From positions 1-34,058 of the forward strand of contig JAFGUJ010000072.1 of assembly GCA_016938595.1 (NCBI GenBank): a stretch of 34,058 nt of DNA. The letters are read 5' to 3'. Positions 7,239 to 16,392 of this stretch are shown one piece after another (within the stretch, counting starts at the first letter, position 1; each line of letters opens with the position of its first letter). A program made the position numbers and the translations under genes. A model generated the notes under the pieces. It saw nothing but the letters and a program-made list of their open reading frames with translations. It was not told the origin of the DNA and searched no databases. The DNA is from Campylobacterales bacterium (GTDB taxonomy: Bacteria; Campylobacterota; Campylobacteria; Campylobacterales; Sulfurimonadaceae).

Positions 7239-9104
7239 ATGGCATCGATTTTCAACGCATTGCACATCGGATACAGCGGTCTGAATGCCGCCCAGGTCGG
7301 GATCGACACGACCGGACACAATATATCCAATGCCGAAACCGAAGGGTACTCGCGCCAGCGTGTCGTCACCGCGGCGGCCTATCCGGTCAGCATCGATCCG
7401 GGGCAGCGCGGCAACGGGACACAGATCACCGAAATCGTCCGTATTTTCGATTCGTTTGTCTTTAGCCGATACACGGCAGCGTCGCAGTCAAAAGTCTATT
7501 CCGATACACTGAAAAAACATCTCGAGGAACTCTCCACCTATTTTCCCGATATCGACAACATCGGCATCAAAACCGATATGCAAAATTATTTTGACGGCTG
7601 GCAGTCTCTGGCCAACAACCCCGGCAACAGCGCGCTGAAAGTATCATTGGCACAGCAGGCGCAAACGCTGGTCCAGCATATCAAGCAAACGGGCGATCAG
7701 ATTTCTGCCCTCCAAAGCTCCGTGAACGACCAAATCAAGATCAATGTCGAAGAGGTAAACCGCATCGCCGAAAAGATCGCCGGGTTGAACAAAGCGATTA
7801 CGGAAGCCGAAGCAGGGGGAGTCAGCAACGCCAACGACCTCAGAGACCAGCGAAGCCAGCTGGAGATGACCCTCTCGGAGCTTATCGGGGCGAAAGTGAT
7901 GCCCGGCAATATCATGAGCAACAATGTGGTGGATCCCAATATTGCCGTCAAAAAAGAGGATTACACGATCCTCGTCGGCGGATTCAACATCGTTGACGGT
8001 GCCAATTTCCATCCCATCGGGATAGAAAGCGCGGATAACCCAAACGGCTACCACAGCCTCTACTATGAGCGTCAGGACGGGGTGAGAATTCCTTTTGCAC
8101 AGGATATACAGGGAGGCAAAATCGGAGCCCTGCTGGAGCTGCGCGGCACAACGATCGGCACGAACGGGCAGTTTGAGGACGGTTTTTTGCAAGAAACGAT
8201 TGACAACCTCAATGCCCTTGCCAAAGGTCTGATGGAAGCGACGAACAACATTTACGCCCAAAGTGCAACGTCGTCGATGCAGTCGAATTCACTCCCTTTT
8301 ACAGAAGCACAGCAGCTTCTGAGCAGCGATGGCAATTTCAAAGCGGGAACGTTCGATATCGTCGTGTACGACATCGACGGCAATGTCGCGGTACGCCGAT
8401 CGATCACGATTGATGAAAACACCGTCATGAACAATGCGACTACCACGCTCTCCGATGGTATTACCCCTAACAGCATCGTCGAACAGTTGAACTGGCAAAG
8501 AGACGATACGGGAGACAACAATGCCCTCAACGACATCGACGATTTACTTTTTACGCAATTCGGGACGGATCAAAACATTTTGCGGATCGATTTTCAGGCG
8601 GGTTTTGCAGGGCAGGGGTATACCTTTGCCATCGAGGATAACGGGACCAATTTTGCAGGGGTGACGGGTGTCAGCCGGTTTTTCGACGGGGACAACATCA
8701 AAAACATTGCCCTCAGCCGGGAGATTCAGGATGATGCGACAGCGATACGGGGGTTCAAATCACCGGTGAGCGGAGACAATCAAACAGCACTGGCGATGGT
8801 GGAGCTGCAGTTTTCCAAAGTCTCGTTCAAAAATGGAAACGATGTCTACTCCGATACCCTGTACGGAAACTACGATACCGTCGTCACGCAGGTAGGGACA
8901 AAAACGAACTCGGTAATCCTCAGCAACGACACGATTCTGGCGCAATACAATGCGATCAAACTGGAACACGAATCGATTTCAAAGGTCAGTATTGACGAAG
9001 AACTTACCAATCTGATCCGGTACCAGACCTCATACGGTGCGGCGGCCAAGGTGATTACGACTATCGATCAGATGATGACGACGTTGCTTGGCATCAAGAG
9101 CTGA
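7239..9104 (+). CDS. flgK: Flagellar hook-associated protein 1 (FlgK)
   Basis: FlgK forms the first junction ring between hook and filament. The 621-residue protein begins with the rod/hook-family helix (FNALHIGYSGLNAAQVGIDTTGHNISNAETEGYSRQRV, residues about 5-42, given here as the whole block) and ends with the matching C-terminal helix (RYQTSYGAAAKVITTIDQMM). The central region (about 330-560) is a variable beta-rich insert. The length is typical for Campylobacterota. It is translated directly after flgN, and its TGA overlaps the ATG of the downstream permease. Confidence 0.94.
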   Translation: MASIFNALHIGYSGLNAAQVGIDTTGHNISNAETEGYSRQRVVTAAAYPVSIDPGQRGNGTQITEIVRIFDSFVFSRYTAASQSKVYSDTLKKHLEELSTYFPDIDNIGIKTDMQNYFDGWQSLANNPGNSALKVSLAQQAQTLVQHIKQTGDQISALQSSVNDQIKINVEEVNRIAEKIAGLNKAITEAEAGGVSNANDLRDQRSQLEMTLSELIGAKVMPGNIMSNNVVDPNIAVKKEDYTILVGGFNIVDGANFHPIGIESADNPNGYHSLYYERQDGVRIPFAQDIQGGKIGALLELRGTTIGTNGQFEDGFLQETIDNLNALAKGLMEATNNIYAQSATSSMQSNSLPFTEAQQLLSSDGNFKAGTFDIVVYDIDGNVAVRRSITIDENTVMNNATTTLSDGITPNSIVEQLNWQRDDTGDNNALNDIDDLLFTQFGTDQNILRIDFQAGFAGQGYTFAIEDNGTNFAGVTGVSRFFDGDNIKNIALSREIQDDATAIRGFKSPVSGDNQTALAMVELQFSKVSFKNGNDVYSDTLYGNYDTVVTQVGTKTNSVILSNDTILAQYNAIKLEHESISKVSIDEELTNLIRYQTSYGAAAKVITTIDQMMTTLLGIKS

Positions 9105-9892
9105 TGATTAGCATTGCCGCGCTCGCCGGGGTGATTTTTTTCTCTTTTCTCGGCCCCCTTTTCTACACCGTCGATCCCCAGTTCTTTGATACCGGAGCCA
9201 TACTGCTCTCACCCTCTGCCGAGCATTGGCTCGGTACCGACCGTTTGGGACGCGATTTGCTGGCACGTCTGATGGAAGGGGGGCAGGTATCCCTGGTGAT
9301 CGGGTTTATGAGCGCGCTGATCTCGACGCTGATAGGACTGCTGTACGGAGTGAGCGCGGCGCTGCTGCGCGGTGGATTCGACAAACTGTTTATCGTCGTC
9401 GTCGATCTGTTTTTGACTTTTCCGACCCTCTTTTTGTTGTTGACGCTGGTGAGTTACATCAATGCGTCTGTCTGGATTCTCATCCTCATCATATCGATTA
9501 CCGGGTGGATGAGTACGGCGCGGCTGATCCGATCAGAAAGTTTCGCGATCTCTTCCAAGCCGTTCATCCGTATTCTGCGCATCGGGGGCGTTCACCCTCT
9601 CAAAATCATTTTCAAATATTATGCGCCGCTGCTGGCTCCGATCGTACTGGTCAGTTTTACGTTCGGGGTAGGGGGGGCTATCCTGGCCGAATCGGGACTG
9701 TCGTTTCTGGGGCTTGGGATCGTCGCACCGCAGATGAGCTGGGGGAGCATCCTCAGCAGTGGGAAAGAGGTGATTGATATTGCATGGTGGGTGAGCTTTT
9801 TCCCCGGTCTGATGATCTTTATCGTGACGTTCGCGCTGATGAACATCTCCAACGCCCTGCAAGCGAAGATGAACCAGAAAGAGGTGCGGTAA
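9104..9892 (+). CDS. Peptide/nickel-type ABC transporter permease (OppC/DppC family), orphan
   Basis: A 262-residue inner membrane protein with about six hydrophobic segments. It has the DppC/OppC signature HWLGTDRLGRDLLARLMEGGQVSL near residues 40-65 (family block, shown in part), and the EAA-loop region with GGAILAESGLSFLGLGIVAP near residues 188-207. Such permeases pair with an OppB-type permease, two ATPases and a binding protein to import peptides, nickel or other small solutes. None of these partners is within the window. The N-terminus is shorter than in most DppC proteins. The ATG overlaps the flgK stop, so it is translated with the flagellar operon. It converges with the BFD-like gene with a single base between stop codons. 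Confidence 0.88.
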   Translation: MISIAALAGVIFFSFLGPLFYTVDPQFFDTGAILLSPSAEHWLGTDRLGRDLLARLMEGGQVSLVIGFMSALISTLIGLLYGVSAALLRGGFDKLFIVVVDLFLTFPTLFLLLTLVSYINASVWILILIISITGWMSTARLIRSESFAISSKPFIRILRIGGVHPLKIIFKYYAPLLAPIVLVSFTFGVGGAILAESGLSFLGLGIVAPQMSWGSILSSGKEVIDIAWWVSFFPGLMIFIVTFALMNISNALQAKMNQKEVR

Positions 9893-9893
9893 T

Positions 9894-10097
9894 TTAGCGC
9901 TGCTTCAAAATCGCTTCGGCATTGAGAAGGGCGTAGGGGAAGGGGAGGTCGACCTCTTCGCAGGGCGTTTCCAGACACTCTCCGCACCCTTTTCCGGCAC
10001 AGGTGACGCTGCGGATCGTTTCGGTGTCGTTGCCGTGTTTTTCCATCGCCTCGACGATGTCGTCGAGGGTGAGATTCTGGCAGGCGCAGACGATCAT
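9894..10097 (-). CDS. BFD-like [2Fe-2S]-binding protein
   Basis: A 67-residue protein with the cysteine pattern of the BFD domain (PF04324): VCACQ near the N-terminus and CAGKGCGEC about 30 residues later, giving C-x-C...C-x2-C ligands for a [2Fe-2S] cluster plus extra cysteines. In bacterioferritin-associated ferredoxin this domain passes electrons to release stored iron; in other proteins it is an electron-transfer module. No ferritin is nearby. I chose ATG 10095-10097, which overlaps the stop of the preceding GSP-synthase-like gene (ATGA), so coupling is likely. A longer frame to 10169 lies inside that gene and breaks the family start. Confidence 0.83.
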   Translation of the reverse strand: MIVCACQNLTLDDIVEAMEKHGNDTETIRSVTCAGKGCGECLETPCEEVDLPFPYALLNAEAILKQR

Positions 10098-11272
10098 CGC
10101 AGGACATGTCCCACGAATTTGGACATGTTGTTCAGAATCTTCCCGCCGCGGCGGAATCCGAGGCCGCACGCCTCGTACGCGAAAAAGACCCCTGCCTGAT
10201 AGGCGTTGCCGTTTGTGTCGTGCGGGAATTCGACGTATTCCTGATAGACCGGTTTGAAGTTGCCGTACGGTCCGTCGTTGGAGTCGGTGACGTTGCCGGA
10301 TGCGTCCATGATCCGCACGTTTGCCCCTTCGCGCCCGAACATCCGTTTCTCGACGCAGGGGATCCCTTTGAGCGGTTCAAACGAGGTTTTGAGCAGATAC
10401 GGAGAATCCGGGAAGAGGTCGCAGAGGATCTTCATCATCCCCTTGGACTGGAACAGGAGGGTGTAGGCGGGGTTGAGGATGATCGCTTTTTGGTTGTTCA
10501 TAATGGTCGTCAGGACGGTGGCGAGTTCCGGTTCCTCGATCGCGATATCTTCCCACGGGAAAAGTTTGAACCAGTACTCGTACGGGCTCTCATGACTGTC
10601 GTAGATCCCCTCCTCATCGAACTTGACGCCTCCCATTGGCTCGAATCCGGTTTCGAACCCCGCATCGATCGCCATCTGCTGGAGCAGTCTGACGGTCTGC
10701 TCCTCCTCGATGTTGCCGCTTGCACTGCTGAAGAGGATTTTCCACCCCTCATAGTAGCGTTCAAAATCCTCAGGAGCGTCGAAGAGGGTGATGAGACGGC
10801 GGAAGTTGTCACTGATCGCCTGATAGACATTGTTGAACTGCCGCTCCTCGTCCATGCGGTTGTGTTTGAGGATCGCCCACTGGATTATTGCCGTCTCAAA
10901 GAGGGCTGTCGGGGTGTCGGCATTGAATTCGATCAGTTTGATCGGAGCGCCGCCGATCCCGCCGGCGAGGTCGAAGCGGCCGTAGAGATGCCAGTGGACA
11001 TCGTTTTCCCAGCTTTTTTTGATCGTTTCGATGAGGTTGAAGGGGATTCCCAGCTCGAAGAAGAGGTTGTTGTCGATGACGTGCTGCGCCGCGGTGGCGT
11101 ACATGTCGTATAGCTCGTTGACAGCCTCGTAGTACGCTTCGGCTTCGGCATCGGTGACAACGACGAGTTCGTCCGCGACGTATTTGCTTTCATCGCTGTC
11201 GGTATGCCAGTGAAAGCCGATCTGCTCCAGGACGCGGTCGTCGATCGGGGTGACTTTTTCGAGGGTTACCAT
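10094..11272 (-). CDS. Glutathionylspermidine synthase-like ATP-grasp ligase
   Basis: A 392-residue protein of the GSP_synth family (PF03738), the C-terminal synthetase half of GspS and the stand-alone YgiC/YjfC-type proteins. These use ATP to form an amide bond; the true substrate of stand-alone members is not established. Family landmarks are HWHTDSDESKYVADE near the start, VHWHLYGRFDLAGG, KLIEFNADTPTALFE, and the C-terminal EGANVRIMD and YQAGVFFAYEACGLGFRRGG blocks. No amidase domain is present. ATG 11272 has GGAGG 8 bases upstream; an upstream extension to 11428 reads through the lipoprotein gene and is proline-rich, so I reject it. It lies between the UPF0323 lipoprotein and the BFD protein in one coupled unit. 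Confidence 0.88.
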   Translation of the reverse strand: MVTLEKVTPIDDRVLEQIGFHWHTDSDESKYVADELVVVTDAEAEAYYEAVNELYDMYATAAQHVIDNNLFFELGIPFNLIETIKKSWENDVHWHLYGRFDLAGGIGGAPIKLIEFNADTPTALFETAIIQWAILKHNRMDEERQFNNVYQAISDNFRRLITLFDAPEDFERYYEGWKILFSSASGNIEEEQTVRLLQQMAIDAGFETGFEPMGGVKFDEEGIYDSHESPYEYWFKLFPWEDIAIEEPELATVLTTIMNNQKAIILNPAYTLLFQSKGMMKILCDLFPDSPYLLKTSFEPLKGIPCVEKRMFGREGANVRIMDASGNVTDSNDGPYGNFKPVYQEYVEFPHDTNGNAYQAGVFFAYEACGLGFRRGGKILNNMSKFVGHVLR

Positions 11273-11276
11273 CGGA

Positions 11277-11864
11277 TCAGCCTCCGTAACTGCTGCTGGC
11301 AGTCGTCGTTTTGGAAGCGTCGTTGCCGAAGTAGCTTTTTTTCTGGGTACCTGTAGAGGCGGAGCCTGTGCCACTGGCGGAGCGGTGATAGGCGGAGCGG
11401 TTGGAGACGTCCTGATGTCTTTGGACATTCTTGTTGTTCATCAGCATGTTTCCGATCATGTTTCCCAGCAAGGCTCCCCCAGCGGCGGCAAGGATCGTAC
11501 CGGCCAGCCCCATCCCCTCGCCCTGGGGTTCGGCGTTGAGTTCGGACTGTCCGGCTTGCATTTTTTGGTATTCCTGGTCGGCCAGCTCTTTCATCTCCGC
11601 TTCGGTGAGGACCCGTTCGTGGACCGTTCCGTTTTCGTCCGTTTCGCGGATGATGGCGCGGCTTGGGCCGCTGGTCGGCATCTCTTCGACGATGACGTAT
11701 TTGCCGTTGCTCAGCTGCTCGACGACGAGAAATTTGTTCTGGGCTTCTGCCTGTTCACTGGCTGCCTGTTCTTCGGGGGCGCTTTGGCATCCGCTGAGGG
11801 CACTCATGACAACGATACCGAATGAACCCAGTACGGCGGTTTTTGCATTGAAAATATGTTTCAT
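11277..11864 (-). CDS. UPF0323 family lipoprotein
   Basis: A 195-residue protein with a lipoprotein signal peptide: a hydrophobic stretch and the lipobox LSGC, giving Cys26 as the lipidation site. The mature part has a charged Glu-rich segment, a glycine/alanine hydrophobic patch (GTILAAAGGALLGNMIGNML) that may insert in or lie on a membrane, and a low-complexity Ser/Thr/Gly tail. It matches the Campylobacterota family UPF0323 (as I recall, Cj0371 and HP0232), whose function is not well defined. The GSP-synthase-like gene follows after 4 bases, as in Campylobacter, suggesting a shared envelope role. AGGAG lies just upstream of the ATG. Confidence 0.85.
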   Translation of the reverse strand: MKHIFNAKTAVLGSFGIVVMSALSGCQSAPEEQAASEQAEAQNKFLVVEQLSNGKYVIVEEMPTSGPSRAIIRETDENGTVHERVLTEAEMKELADQEYQKMQAGQSELNAEPQGEGMGLAGTILAAAGGALLGNMIGNMLMNNKNVQRHQDVSNRSAYHRSASGTGSASTGTQKKSYFGNDASKTTTASSSYGG

Positions 11865-11884
11865 TTTTTTCTCCTGATGGGTAA

Positions 11885-12313
11885 TTAACGTATCCGTTTG
11901 AGCCGCTGCCGGCCAAGACGGTAAATTTTGGATGATGAGCGCTCATAGAGTCCCTGCGCGTCTTCGATGATCCAATCGGTGCGCTCCAGGCAAAAAGACG
12001 GGTCAAACGAACTTCCGCTTTCGTTGGCGGAGGTAGAGTACAGCCATCCGTAGCATTCGATCAGGCGTGCATGTCCGGGATCGGTGACATAACGGAATGC
12101 CTGGTTTTTGACGATGAAGGTGGTCTTTTTGGCATACCGGACACGGCGTTTATGGGCATCGGGGATTCTGATGTGCGTTTTAAGAGTCTGGAACGCGCAG
12201 AAAACTTTTAAAAAGGGTTTAGACTCTTCGCGCCGTTTGGCCTCTCTGAGCTTGTCGGCGCTTTGGGAGAGGAAACCGACGGTGGTGTCGGTCTGGGCGA
12301 GGAGAATTTTCAT
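11885..12313 (-). CDS. Short Sua5/YrdC/YciO-like protein
   Basis: A 142-residue protein related to the YrdC (TsaC) fold. Near the N-terminus QTDTTVGFLS corresponds to the family PTDTVYGL strand; KRREESKPFLKVF corresponds to the K-x-R...KP nucleotide-binding block; and LYSTSANESG matches the conserved S-x-S-A-N-x-S-G motif. TsaC/Sua5 enzymes make threonylcarbamoyl-AMP for the t6A base of tRNA, but are usually 180 residues or more, so this is a shortened member and may have another job. It starts 3 bases after the carB stop and is probably translated from the carB message. A full-length TsaC is expected elsewhere in the genome. Confidence 0.8.
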   Translation of the reverse strand: MKILLAQTDTTVGFLSQSADKLREAKRREESKPFLKVFCAFQTLKTHIRIPDAHKRRVRYAKKTTFIVKNQAFRYVTDPGHARLIECYGWLYSTSANESGSSFDPSFCLERTDWIIEDAQGLYERSSSKIYRLGRQRLKRIR

Positions 12314-12316
12314 GGC

Positions 12317-15300
12317 TTAGGAACGGAGGTAGTCTTGCAACGCGTCTGGTGTCATCCAGCTGTCGTCTTGCATGTGTCCCATCGCCTCGATCGCGGCGCG
12401 GGCAGCGCTGAGGGTCGTGAAATAGGGGATACCCATCCGCAGAACGATCTGGCGGATCTGCTCGGCGTCTTTTTTCGCGGTCTGGTTGTCGGAGGTGTTG
12501 ATCGCCAGCGAAATCTCGCCGTTTTTCATGATGTCTTCGATGTTCGGACGCCCTTCGGAAATTTTGAGGACCGCTTCGCAAGGGATTCCCGCCTCTTCGA
12601 TCTCTTTTTGGGTTCCACGGGTCGCGATCAGTTTGAAGCCGTGATTGTGCAGACCGCGTGCGATTTCTGCCGCGTGCTTTTTATCGCAGTCGATGAAGGA
12701 GAGGAAGCAGGTTCCCGATGTCGGGATCTTATTCCCCGCCGCCAGCTGGCTTTTGGCGAAGCTTACGCCGAAGTTGGCGCTGATCCCCATAACTTCACCG
12801 GTCGATTTCATCTCTGGGCTGAGGACCAGGTCGGCACCGTAGAGTTTGTTGAACGGGAACACCGCTTCTTTGATCGCAACGTGCCCTTTGAGGCGAGGTT
12901 TGAGAAGGCCATTCTCTTCCATGACGATGTTGTAGTTGTCATAGTACGCGAGCGCGCTGCGCAGGCTGTCGCCGAGCATGACACGTGTCGCCACTTTGGC
13001 CAGCGGCATCCCCGTCGCTTTGGAAACAAACGGTACAGTACGGGATGCGCGTGGGTTGACCTCGATCAGATAGATCTCGTTTTGGTAGATCGCGTACTGG
13101 ATGTTGAGCAGACCGATGACGCCAAGGCCCAGAGCGATGGTTTTGGTCTGCGCTTCGACCTGTGCTTTGAGCTCTGGCGAAAGGCCTACCGGCGGAAGCG
13201 AACAGGCGCTGTCACCTGAGTGGATCCCCGCCTCTTCGATGTGCTGCATGACCGAACCGATGTAGACTTCTTTGCCATCACTGATCGCATCGACGTCGAG
13301 CTCGACCGCCTGGTCGAGGAATTTATCAACGAGGACCGGAGAATCGTTGCTCACCGAGACGGCGACGTCCATGTAGGTACGAAGCTCATCCTCATTATAG
13401 ACGATTCGCATCGCGCGGCCGCCGAGGACATAGGAAGGGCGTACAAGAACGGGATAACCCAGTCTCTGCGCGATTTCGAAAGCTCCCTCTTTGGTCATGG
13501 AGAGGCCGTTTTCAGGCTGTTTGAGCCCTTTTTCAACGACAAATGCCGAGAACTTTTCGCGGTTTTCGGCCAGGTCGATTACCTCTGCCGAGGTTCCGGC
13601 GATTTTGGCGCCGATCTCGTGGAGGCTGTTGGCAAGCTTGAGGGGTGTCTGGCCGCCGAAGTGGACGATGATCCCATCAGGCTGTTCGGCTTCGACGATC
13701 GCTCGGACGTGTTCGAAATCGATCGGTTCGAAATAGAGGACATCTGAGGTGTCGTAGTCGGTGGAGACCGTTTCAGGGTTGCAGTTGACCATGATCGTCT
13801 CGATCCCCATCTCTTTGAGGGCGAACGATGCATGGACGCAGCAGTAGTCAAACTCGATCCCCTGTCCGATACGGTTCGGACCGCCGCCGAGGATCATCAC
13901 CTTTTTCTTGTCGCTCTGGCGCGGTGCCTGAAGTCCCAGACGGGTGATGTTCGTTGTCGAGTAGAGGTAAGGGGTCAGTGATCCAAACTCTGCCGCACAG
14001 GTGTCGACTTCGTTGTACTCGAATGCGATCCCCAAAGCCTTGCGGGCATCATATACGTCCGCCTCTTTGGCGTTGCCGCCGTTTTGGCAGATCAGTTTGG
14101 CGATCATTTTGTCCGAGAACCCTTCGGTTTTCAGTCGGCGGAGCTGCGCTTCGTCACCGAGCGTCGCGGCGGTCACTTTTGGTTCCTGGGCGACGATCTC
14201 CTCGATCTGGGCGAGGAACCACGGATCGATTTTGGAGAGTTCGAAGATATCTTCGACGGTGAGCCCCATTCTGAATCCTTGCGCTACGTAGAGGATACGC
14301 TCGGCATTGGGACGGCGGATTTCGTGTTTGACGAACTCAAGTTCTCCCTCGATCGGATCAAATCCGCAAAGGCCCGTTTCCAGAGAGCAGAGGGCTTTTT
14401 GGACAGACTCTTTGAAGGTACGCCCGATTGCCATGACTTCCCCGACCGATTTCATGCTGGTGGTGAGGGTTGATTCGGCTTCGGGGAATTTCTCGAAGGT
14501 GAAGCGGGGGAGTTTGGTGACGATGTAATCGATAACCGGTTCGAATGCGGCGGGGGTACCCGTGATGTCGTTGGTGATCTCATCGAGGGTGAAACCGACG
14601 GCGAGAAGGGTGGCAACTTTGGCGATCGGGTAACCGGTCGCTTTGGAAGCAAGCGCGGATGAGCGCGAAACGCGGGGGTTCATCTCGATGACGATCATCC
14701 GGCCGGTTGCGGGGTTGACGGAGAACTGGACGTTCGATCCGCCGGTGTCGACGCCGATTTCGCGCAGGATCGCGAACGACGCATCACGCATCCGCTGATA
14801 CTCTTTATCGGTCAGGGTAAGGGCAGGGGCGATCGTGATGGAGTCTCCGGTGTGGACCCCCATCGGGTCGAGGTTTTCGATCGAACAGACGATGATGCAG
14901 TTGTCGTTGCGGTCGCGGATGACCTCCATCTCGTACTCTTTCCATCCAAGAAGCGACTCTTCGATCAGGATTTCCGTGATCGGAGACTCGTCCAGCCCGC
15001 GCTGGGCGAGGATTTTGAACTCGTCGATGTTGTACGCGACACCGCTTCCCCCTCCGGCGAGGGTGTAGGAGGCGCGGATGATGATCGGGAAACCGATCGC
15101 TTCGGCCGCGGCGAGGGCTTCGTCCATGTTGTAGGCGTAGCGGGAGATCGGGAGGTCCATCCCGATTTTGATCATCGCCTCCTTGAAAGCCTGGCGGTCT
15201 TCCCCTTTTTTGATGGCGCTGGGGTTGGCACCGAGGAATTCGATTCCCTCCAGCATCCCGGCCTCGTACATTTTCATCGCGGCGTTCAGGGCGGTTTGTC

Positions 15301-15574
15301 CTCCCATGGTCGGAAGAATCGCGTCTACCTTCTCTTTTTTGATGATTTCGGCGATGATTTCGGGTTTGATCGGTTCGATATAGGTGCGGTCGGCAAACTC
15401 TGGGTCGGTCATGATGGTTGCCGGATTGGAGTTGATCAAAACTACGCGGTAGCCCAACTCTTTAAGCGTTTTAACCGCTTGTGTTCCGGAGTAGTCGAAT
15501 TCACAGGCCTGACCGATTACGATCGGGCCTGATCCGATGAGCAATATCGTTTTGATGTCGTCGCGTTTTGGCAT
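12317..15574 (-). CDS. carB: Carbamoyl-phosphate synthase large subunit
   Basis: CarB makes carbamoyl phosphate from bicarbonate, ammonia (delivered by CarA) and two ATP, feeding pyrimidine and arginine synthesis. The 1085-residue protein has the complete layout: first ATP-grasp half (residues about 1-400, starting [23 protein letters not shown]), oligomerisation region, second half (from about 555, [21 protein letters not shown]) and the C-terminal MGS-like regulatory domain (about 940-1085). I chose ATG 15572-15574 with GAAGGG upstream; the longer frame to 15619 runs into the promoter. carA is not in the window, so the two subunit genes are unlinked or distant, as is common in this phylum. 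Confidence 0.97.
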   Translation of the reverse strand: MPKRDDIKTILLIGSGPIVIGQACEFDYSGTQAVKTLKELGYRVVLINSNPATIMTDPEFADRTYIEPIKPEIIAEIIKKEKVDAILPTMGGQTALNAAMKMYEAGMLEGIEFLGANPSAIKKGEDRQAFKEAMIKIGMDLPISRYAYNMDEALAAAEAIGFPIIIRASYTLAGGGSGVAYNIDEFKILAQRGLDESPITEILIEESLLGWKEYEMEVIRDRNDNCIIVCSIENLDPMGVHTGDSITIAPALTLTDKEYQRMRDASFAILREIGVDTGGSNVQFSVNPATGRMIVIEMNPRVSRSSALASKATGYPIAKVATLLAVGFTLDEITNDITGTPAAFEPVIDYIVTKLPRFTFEKFPEAESTLTTSMKSVGEVMAIGRTFKESVQKALCSLETGLCGFDPIEGELEFVKHEIRRPNAERILYVAQGFRMGLTVEDIFELSKIDPWFLAQIEEIVAQEPKVTAATLGDEAQLRRLKTEGFSDKMIAKLICQNGGNAKEADVYDARKALGIAFEYNEVDTCAAEFGSLTPYLYSTTNITRLGLQAPRQSDKKKVMILGGGPNRIGQGIEFDYCCVHASFALKEMGIETIMVNCNPETVSTDYDTSDVLYFEPIDFEHVRAIVEAEQPDGIIVHFGGQTPLKLANSLHEIGAKIAGTSAEVIDLAENREKFSAFVVEKGLKQPENGLSMTKEGAFEIAQRLGYPVLVRPSYVLGGRAMRIVYNEDELRTYMDVAVSVSNDSPVLVDKFLDQAVELDVDAISDGKEVYIGSVMQHIEEAGIHSGDSACSLPPVGLSPELKAQVEAQTKTIALGLGVIGLLNIQYAIYQNEIYLIEVNPRASRTVPFVSKATGMPLAKVATRVMLGDSLRSALAYYDNYNIVMEENGLLKPRLKGHVAIKEAVFPFNKLYGADLVLSPEMKSTGEVMGISANFGVSFAKSQLAAGNKIPTSGTCFLSFIDCDKKHAAEIARGLHNHGFKLIATRGTQKEIEEAGIPCEAVLKISEGRPNIEDIMKNGEISLAINTSDNQTAKKDAEQIRQIVLRMGIPYFTTLSAARAAIEAMGHMQDDSWMTPDALQDYLRS

Positions 15575-15585
15575 TGTGACCCTTC

Positions 15586-15607
15586 TACAAAAAATTTGTA
15601 AATTATA
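15586..15607 (-). promoter_or_regulatory. carB promoter and leader inverted repeat
   Basis: The minus strand reads TATAAT at 15602-15607, about 28 bases before the carB start, with no convincing -35. Immediately downstream, TACAAA (15586-15591) and TTTGTA (15595-15600) form a 6-bp inverted repeat with a 3-base gap, at or just after the predicted transcription start. It could be an operator or a small leader hairpin; the binding factor is unknown. Confidence 0.45.
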
Positions 15608-15630
15608 GGGCAAAGGCACTTAAAATCGGA

Positions 15631-16392
15631 TTATCTGACCTTGGTGATCACATGAAAATAGGCCGGATTTTTGCCGTAGTAGTAGGGCTCGATCACGGCA
15701 CTCTGATACCCCTGGGCTTTGGCCGTTGAAATGACTTTTCCCACTTTCAGCCCCGAGAGGAAAATCTGATCCAAACCGGAAGTGGTCACTTCGTCCCCAA
15801 CCGCGATGGGGATCCAGGTCGGTATGAATTCGACGACGAGATGCTTGGCATTGGCTCCGCGGACGATTCCCGGTGCCATCGAAGCGCCGACGTTCACTGC
15901 ATACGAACTTTTGACGTCACCGTTGAGCAGGGCCATCGCTTTGCCGTTGTTGGAAACGACGATACCTGCCGCATACCCGCGGTAGAGCAATCCGTAAACC
16001 TGTCGGGGGTTGAAATGTTCCATCTCCAGCCACAGTTTGTGGGGGTCTCCGAAACGGACATAGGAGAGGGATCGGACCAGTTCCGTCTCCCCATGGGTGA
16101 TGAAGGTGCTGTTGTTCTCTCTGAGCAGTTTCTGGTATTCGTCTGCAACCTGATGAAGGGCCAAAAGCTCTTTTTCGTAATAGCGGTTTTTTTCCTGAAG
16201 GGAGATGATGGTTTGCTGCTGGTCGAAATGTTCTTCGAGGGTTGCTTGCAGGGTCTCGATCCCATCGAGATAGTAAGATTTCACCGCAAGGGTCACACGG
16301 AGTATAGGAGATTGCAGCAAACCGGTAAAATAGAGGGCTGCGCTCACCGCAAGGGCGAGCAGAAGGGTCAAAAAAAGCTTTTGTTTATTCAT
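15631..16392 (-). CDS. mreC: Rod shape-determining protein MreC
   Basis: MreC is a bitopic inner membrane protein that links the MreB filament to the periplasmic peptidoglycan synthesis complex. The 253-residue protein has a short cytoplasmic start (MNKQK), one membrane helix (residues about 5-23), a helical segment (about 40-85) and the beta-rich periplasmic domain, with conserved stretches such as GIVVSNNGKAMALL and GDEVTTSGLDQIFLSGLKVGKV. I chose ATG 16390-16392, which overlaps the end of mreB by 8 bases; the longer frame lies inside mreB. It closes the clpX-mreB-mreC series. Confidence 0.93.
   Translation of the reverse strand: MNKQKLFLTLLLALAVSAALYFTGLLQSPILRVTLAVKSYYLDGIETLQATLEEHFDQQQTIISLQEKNRYYEKELLALHQVADEYQKLLRENNSTFITHGETELVRSLSYVRFGDPHKLWLEMEHFNPRQVYGLLYRGYAAGIVVSNNGKAMALLNGDVKSSYAVNVGASMAPGIVRGANAKHLVVEFIPTWIPIAVGDEVTTSGLDQIFLSGLKVGKVISTAKAQGYQSAVIEPYYYGKNPAYFHVITKVR

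Noticed and set aside
12263-13747. Plus-strand frames opposite carB
   Set aside because: Shadows of carB; no start signal and no motifs.
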